A DNA stretch of 8,988 bases from Candidatus Komeilibacteria bacterium RIFCSPLOWO2_02_FULL_48_11 (lineage in GTDB: Bacteria; Patescibacteriota; Patescibacteriia; UBA2169), in the NCBI GenBank assembly GCA_001818435.1, contig MHKO01000010.1, positions 1 through 8,988 on the forward strand, written 5' to 3'. The notes beneath the pieces are model-generated. The model ran no database searches. It worked only from the letters and a program-made list of their open reading frames with translations, and was not told the origin of the DNA. A program made the translations under genes and the position numbers. This document shows, piece by piece, positions 6,303 through 8,988 of the stretch. Position 1 is the first letter of the stretch. The number at the start of each line of letters is the position of its first letter.

Positions 6303-7430
6303 ATGTCTCACACTTGGGTTGAAATTTCTGCGAGCGCTTTGAAACACAACGTCGCCTCAATTCGCGATTTGATTGGCGAAGAGCGCAAACTGATTGCCGT
6401 AGTCAAAGCCAATGCTTATGGCCATGGCCTGGCTCAAGTGGCCGAAGTTATCGAGGAAGCGGTTGATTATTTTTCGGTGGCCACGGTGGATGAAGCGCAA
6501 ACTTTGCGCCGGCATGGCATTAAAGAGCCGATTCTGGTTTTAGCTTATGTGCCGGAAGAACCGGGCATGATTAACTGGTGCCGGGAAGAGCGCGTGGAAG
6601 TAACAGTGTCGAGTCTTGGCCAGGCCGAGCGGTTAGCTCGTTTGGTGAAAGACGGGGAACTGCGCGTGCAGGTAAAAATCGACACTGGCTTGGGCCGTCT
6701 GGGCATTCCTGCAGCCGAAGCAGTGGCAATTGCCCATCAGATAGCCAAACTTGGCTCGCTTCACATCAAGGGTTTTTTCAGTCACTTGGCTGATCCGTTC
6801 GGCAATATAACTTATACTAAAAAACAGCTTGAGGAATTCAGCCTGGCCCGGGGCGAGCTTGAGCGCGCGGGGTTTGACAGCCAGCTTTATCATCTAGCCA
6901 AAACCACGGCTATTTTGAGCCTGCCGGATTCTTGGCACAACGCGGTGCGTTTGGGAATCGGGCTTTATGGCATCTGGCCAGCCAGTGAGCTTGAACATTT
7001 TGTTAAAAAAGAAAAACCAGACTTCAGTCTGCAACCGGTTTTAAGCTGGAAAACCCAGGTTTTGCAAGTTAAAGATTATCCGGCTAATTCTTTTGTGAGT
7101 TATGGATGTACTTATCAAACCCGGCGTCAAACCCGGCTGGCCATTATTCCGGTTGGTTATTACGAAGGGTTTGATAGGGGATTATCAAACCGCGGACAGG
7201 TTTTAATCAATGGCACTCGCTGTCCAGTTAGGGGATTGGTGTGCATGAACATGACGATTGTGGATATCACCGACGCGGGCCGCGTATTCGAAGGGGATGA
7301 GGTGGTCTTAATCGGCCAGCAGGGCGACGAAGCCATTACGGCCCATGATTTGGCCGAAATGGCGCATACTATTAATTATGAGATTGTGTCTAGGATAAAT
7401 CCGCTGATTGAGAGAAAAGTTGTTGATTAA
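6303..7430 (+). CDS. alr: Alanine racemase
   Basis: PLP-dependent enzyme that interconverts L- and D-alanine and supplies D-Ala for peptidoglycan, feeding the ddl product about 1 kb downstream. The product has 375 residues, normal for Alr. The N-terminal TIM-barrel holds the PLP lysine K35 in AVVKANAYGHG (32-42), KIDTGLGRLG (125-134), GFFSHLADP and the RLGIGLYG block (216-223). The C-terminal beta domain carries the second catalytic base Y267 in SYGCTY and IPVGYYEGFDRGLSN (282-296). The usual VCMDQ motif reads VCMNM here (313-317), an Asp-to-Asn change. An upstream in-frame TTG at 6282 would add seven residues encoded by the adjacent repeat; ATG 6303, starting MSHTWVEIS, fits family N-termini and is preferred. 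No Shine-Dalgarno sequence is visible. Confidence 0.94.
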   Translation: MSHTWVEISASALKHNVASIRDLIGEERKLIAVVKANAYGHGLAQVAEVIEEAVDYFSVATVDEAQTLRRHGIKEPILVLAYVPEEPGMINWCREERVEVTVSSLGQAERLARLVKDGELRVQVKIDTGLGRLGIPAAEAVAIAHQIAKLGSLHIKGFFSHLADPFGNITYTKKQLEEFSLARGELERAGFDSQLYHLAKTTAILSLPDSWHNAVRLGIGLYGIWPASELEHFVKKEKPDFSLQPVLSWKTQVLQVKDYPANSFVSYGCTYQTRRQTRLAIIPVGYYEGFDRGLSNRGQVLINGTRCPVRGLVCMNMTIVDITDAGRVFEGDEVVLIGQQGDEAITAHDLAEMAHTINYEIVSRINPLIERKVVD

Positions 7431-7447
7431 CAGAGTCCAGGCCTTAC

Positions 7448-7469
7448 TGTCATCCCGAGGCTCTGTCTC
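7448..7469 (+). repeat. Short fragment resembling the left end of the 101-bp repeat
   Basis: TGTCATCCCGAGG (7448-7460) resembles the TGTCATCTCGA ends of the elements at 7470, 8186 and 8406 and directly precedes the first full half-element. It may be a truncated end of the same family. It also lies in a weak imperfect hairpin (ACAGAG 7430-7435 with CTCTGT 7461-7466) that has no T-run. Confidence 0.4.
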
Positions 7470-7570
7470 TTGTCATCTCGAACCCTGGCATGAGCAAGAT
7501 TCAACACGATGGACTTTTATTAGCGATTAATGTCAATCAACGCTAGGGACGAGGCAGGGTGAGAGATCCC
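7470..7570 (+). repeat. 101-bp interspersed repeat (half-element), copy 1
   Basis: It begins TTGTCATCTCGAACCC and ends with GAGGCAGGGTGAGAGATCCC. It aligns without gaps to 8186-8286, with about 75 of 101 positions identical by hand. The ends are best conserved (first 17 and last 18 bases nearly identical) and the middle has drifted. No opposing arm follows, so this is a single half of the palindrome seen in front of ddl. The 199 bases between alr and the next gene (7431-7629) hold essentially only this repeat material and an AT-rich leader. Confidence 0.8.
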
Positions 7571-7629
7571 AAGATTGTTGCAATAAATTTTAAACAAATG
7601 AGTCGTTTGATTAATAGATAAATAAATTT

Positions 7630-7839
7630 ATGTCAGAACAAATTATATTGAATCAGAAACAAAAGGGTACTTTCTTTGGTTTTCTTGTTATCGCTTTCAT
7701 TTTTAGACTCTACACATCTGACAAGAAAAAATTAGACACTTTTAAACCATGGTATAGAAGTGAGTGGGGATGGTATATTGTGATTTTAGCAATCTATCTA
7801 CTCTCACTAATTCCATCATTATTATTTATTCCAGTTTGA
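7630..7839 (+). CDS. Small hypothetical membrane protein, 69 residues
   Basis: I do not recognise a family. The product has two hydrophobic stretches, about residues 14-27 (FFGFLVIAFIFRLY) and 48-67 (WYIVILAIYLLSLIPSLLF). They are joined by a charged loop rich in lysine and aromatic residues (TSDKKKLDTFKPWYRSEWGW), so a two-segment membrane hairpin is likely. The ATG at 7630 lacks a Shine-Dalgarno sequence and is preceded by AT-rich DNA. Base composition is visibly more AT-rich than alr and the aminoacyl-tRNA synthetase genes. It lies between two direct repeats together with the GIY-YIG gene, 55 bases upstream of it, which suggests a shared accessory origin. It could be a spurious ORF, but the balanced hydrophobic/charged layout argues for a real protein. 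Confidence 0.5.
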   Translation: MSEQIILNQKQKGTFFGFLVIAFIFRLYTSDKKKLDTFKPWYRSEWGWYIVILAIYLLSLIPSLLFIPV

Positions 7840-7894
7840 TTAAGAAAGTATGTCTATTACTTCGTCTTTATGGCCGCGGTATTAAAGATGAAAA

Positions 7895-8182
7895 ATGCAT
7901 CAAAACTACTATATATACATAATGACTAATCGCTGGCACACAGTATTCTATGTTGGAGTGACGAATTCATTAGTAGGCAGAGCTTGGCAGCATAAGAATA
8001 AAATAGCCAAAAGTTTTACTAAGAAATATAACATTAATCAATTGGTTTATTACGAACATTTTGACAATATTGAGGTTGCTATCATGAGAGAAAAGCAGTT
8101 AAAAAAGTACAGCCGTCTCAAGAAAGTTATTATGATTAACAAATTTAATCCGGAATGGAAAGATTTATTTACAGAGTCTTAG
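7895..8182 (+). CDS. GIY-YIG (URI domain) nuclease-like protein, COG2827 type
   Basis: A stand-alone GIY-YIG domain of 95 residues, the standard size of this small family. The family catalyses metal-dependent DNA strand cleavage; the biological target of these short versions is generally unknown. Visible core: YYIYIM (5-10) as the GIY strand, FYVGVTN (18-24) as the YIG strand, R29 and H33 in GRAWQHK, TKKYNINQLVYYE (42-54), and the metal-binding glutamate E66 in MREKQLKK. NPEWKDL (85-91) is the usual C-terminal signature. All expected catalytic positions are present, so it should be active. The gene is AT-rich compared with the housekeeping genes and its stop is 3 bases before a palindromic repeat. 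It interrupts the alr-ddl pair, which suggests gain by transfer. The ATG at 7895 has at most a weak ribosome-binding site. Confidence 0.88.
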   Translation: MHQNYYIYIMTNRWHTVFYVGVTNSLVGRAWQHKNKIAKSFTKKYNINQLVYYEHFDNIEVAIMREKQLKKYSRLKKVIMINKFNPEWKDLFTES

Positions 8183-8185
8183 TAA

Positions 8186-8406
8186 TTGTCATCTCGAACC
8201 CTTACTTAAACAAAATTTTATAAAATGGACGTCTATTAACAACGAATGTTTTTAAACATGAGGAACAAGGCAGGGTGAGAGATCCCCTGGTAGTTGCTCA
8301 TAATTAGGGGATCTCTCGGCCTGCCAAGAAAATCTATATTTATCAGTAAATCGCAAATATGCGTTTCTTGTGACTTACTCACTTCGTCTAGGCCTCGAGA
8401 TGACAA
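8186..8406 (+). repeat. 221-bp palindromic element (copies 2 and 3 of the 101-bp repeat, head to head)
   Basis: The left half (8186-8286) is copy 2 of the repeat; the right half (8308-8406) is an inverted copy of 99 bases. The outer ends TTGTCATCTCGA (8186-8197) and TCGAGATGACAA (8395-8406) are exact reverse complements. At the centre, GCAGGGTGAGAGATCCCCT (ending 8288) pairs at 17 of 19 positions with the sequence starting at 8306, around a 17-base loop. It fills the space between the GIY-YIG stop and ddl. TGTCATCTCGA...GAGAGATCCC repeats resemble the widespread family often mistranslated as 'CHSERSEES' proteins. It encodes no transposase. Confidence 0.85.
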
Positions 8407-8410
8407 ATAT

Positions 8411-8988
8411 ATGTCTAATAACCAAAAAATCCGCATAGCAGTTTTATTCGGTGGGCGTTCAGGAGAACACGAGGTGTCCTTGGTTTCCGCTTCATCGGTG
8501 ATTGAAAAACTGGATAAAGAAAAGTACGAGGTTATCCCGATTGGCATTACCAAAGAGGGGCGATGGATCGCCGGGCCGGAGTCCATGAAGTTTTTGAAGT
8601 CAGGCGAAGCGCCGAGCGAGAGCAACTTTGTTTTACCAGCCGAGCCCTCCGCTCCTCACCCTAGCCCTCTCCTCAGAGAGGAGAGGGGACTAAAGAAGAG
8701 GGCAAAATTAGACATCCCCTCTCCCTTCCAGGGAGAGGGTAGGGTGAGGGTTTGGAGTGGAGGCGAAAACCGCATAGACGTCGTTTTTCCCGTGCTCCAT
8801 GGCCCGTATGGCGAAGACGGCACGGTGCAGGGATTTTTAGAGCTCACCGGGCTTCCTTATGTCGGTTGCGGTGTATTAGCTTCGGCTGTGGCTATGGATA
8901 AAGTTGTTCAGAAGAAATTATTTGCAGCCGAAGGTTTGCCGCAAGTTGAGTATGTCTGGTTTTGGCGGGATGAGTGGGAGAAAAAACA
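8411..8988 (+). CDS. ddl: D-alanine--D-alanine ligase, N-terminal part (3' end beyond the window), with repeat-encoded insertion
   Basis: ATP-grasp ligase that joins two D-alanines from Alr into the D-Ala-D-Ala dipeptide used by MurF. The frame is open from ATG 8411 to the window end (192 codons seen of an expected 330-400). Visible motifs: VLFGGRSGEHEVSLVSA (11-27), with E19 matching the D-Ala-binding glutamate (E15 of E. coli DdlB); VVFPVLHGPYGEDGTVQG (124-141), with H130 matching H63 of DdlB; LPYVGCGVLASAVAMDK (148-164). The ATP-grasp core is not in view. Residues about 80-117 are encoded by two inverted units of the GC-rich palindrome, in frame and without a stop, in the loop that varies between Ddl proteins. 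An ATG at 8400 is out of frame. The start is 4 bases after a palindromic element, whose end gives only a weak GAGA as ribosome-binding site. Confidence 0.93.
   Translation, partial: MSNNQKIRIAVLFGGRSGEHEVSLVSASSVIEKLDKEKYEVIPIGITKEGRWIAGPESMKFLKSGEAPSESNFVLPAEPSAPHPSPLLREERGLKKRAKLDIPSPFQGEGRVRVWSGGENRIDVVFPVLHGPYGEDGTVQGFLELTGLPYVGCGVLASAVAMDKVVQKKLFAAEGLPQVEYVWFWRDEWEKK
8647..8762 (+). repeat. Two-unit GC-rich palindromic (REP-like) element, copy B, inside the ddl reading frame
   Basis: Unit R (8647-8692) comes first, then a 20-base spacer (8693-8712), then unit L (8713-8762), the opposite order to copy A. In unit R, CCCTCTCCTC (8665-8674) pairs perfectly with GAGGAGAGGG (8678-8687) around AGA. 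In unit L, CCCTCTCCCT (8717-8726) pairs perfectly with AGGGAGAGGG (8730-8739) around TCC. The outer ends CTCCGCTCC and GGAGTGGAG are inverted repeats at 8 of 9 positions. Both units are highly similar to those at 4841-4947, for example GAGAGGGGACTAA and ACATCCCCTCTCCCTTC are shared. It encodes roughly residues 80-117 of Ddl. Confidence 0.92.

Larger units (their letters stand above)
7470..8406 (+). mobile_element. Possible accessory cassette: two AT-rich genes between direct repeats
   Basis: Direct repeats of 101 bp (7470-7570 and 8186-8286) flank the membrane microprotein and the GIY-YIG gene, and the right one is extended to a full palindrome ending at 8406. The enclosed DNA is AT-rich compared with its surroundings and separates two genes of one pathway, alr and ddl. 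No transposase or integrase is present, and no target-site duplication is evident. The boundary and mobility are inference. Confidence 0.3.

Noticed and set aside
7430..7470. Terminator hairpin after alr
   Set aside because: Only a short imperfect ACAGAG/CTCTGT stem with a long loop and no T-run.
8400..8438. ATG at 8400 as an earlier ddl start
   Set aside because: It is in another frame and meets TAG after 12 codons.
8236..8625. Minus-strand 129-codon reading frame
   Set aside because: It runs through the 221-bp palindrome and antisense to ddl and has no protein-family features.
4841..8762. CRISPR array or tRNA genes
   Set aside because: Repeats are few, palindromic and irregularly spaced, with no spacer pattern; no tRNA-like cloverleaf was found.
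8656..8847. Minus-strand reading frame with LTLPSPWKGEG
   Set aside because: This is the familiar false translation of the GC-rich palindrome, antisense to ddl.

Overview
The window reads as a compact bacterial chromosome segment with all ten recognisable genes on the + strand. It carries three cell-envelope blocks: mreC-mreD-mrdA (elongasome), alr (D-alanine supply) and ddl (D-Ala-D-Ala ligation). Three information-processing genes, greA, lysS and serS, sit between them. Short spacers, weak or absent Shine-Dalgarno sequences, a small COG2827-like GIY-YIG endonuclease and many short palindromic repeats suggest a Candidate Phyla Radiation/Patescibacteria genome, possibly of the Parcubacteria type. 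That assignment is inference from style; no marker gene in the window proves it. The standard code fits: no gene needs an in-frame TGA, and mrdA ends in TGA.

Layout. 1-345 is the 3' end of mreC, followed by mreD (351-866) and mrdA/PBP2 (875-2791), spaced like an operon. A consensus-like promoter overlaps the mrdA stop codon and should drive greA (2847-3314). A second promoter-like pair places the predicted transcript start of lysS (3342-4841) on its ATG. The lysS-serS gap is filled by a two-unit GC-rich palindrome that also supplies the purine-rich ribosome-binding sequence of serS (4947-6209). Between serS and alr (6303-7430) lies an inverted repeat built of 7-nt units. From 7431 to 8410 an AT-rich accessory stretch holds a two-segment membrane microprotein and the GIY-YIG protein, with about 101-bp direct repeats on both sides. 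A 221-bp palindrome ends 4 bases before the ddl start (8411, running off the window).

How the genes work together. MreC, MreD and PBP2 organise and carry out peptidoglycan synthesis along the cell wall. Alr makes D-alanine and Ddl joins two of them into the dipeptide that ends the stem peptide PBP2 cross-links. GreA rescues backtracked RNA polymerase; LysS and SerS charge tRNAs.

Most notable: the GC-rich palindrome family that forms the serS leader also lies inside the ddl reading frame, in frame and without stops. It adds about 38 residues in the variable loop before the conserved VLHG/GEDG motif. The two composite copies have the unit pair in opposite (inside-out) arrangements. This resembles protein-coding palindromic elements such as those of Rickettsia, and is the best candidate here for something little described.
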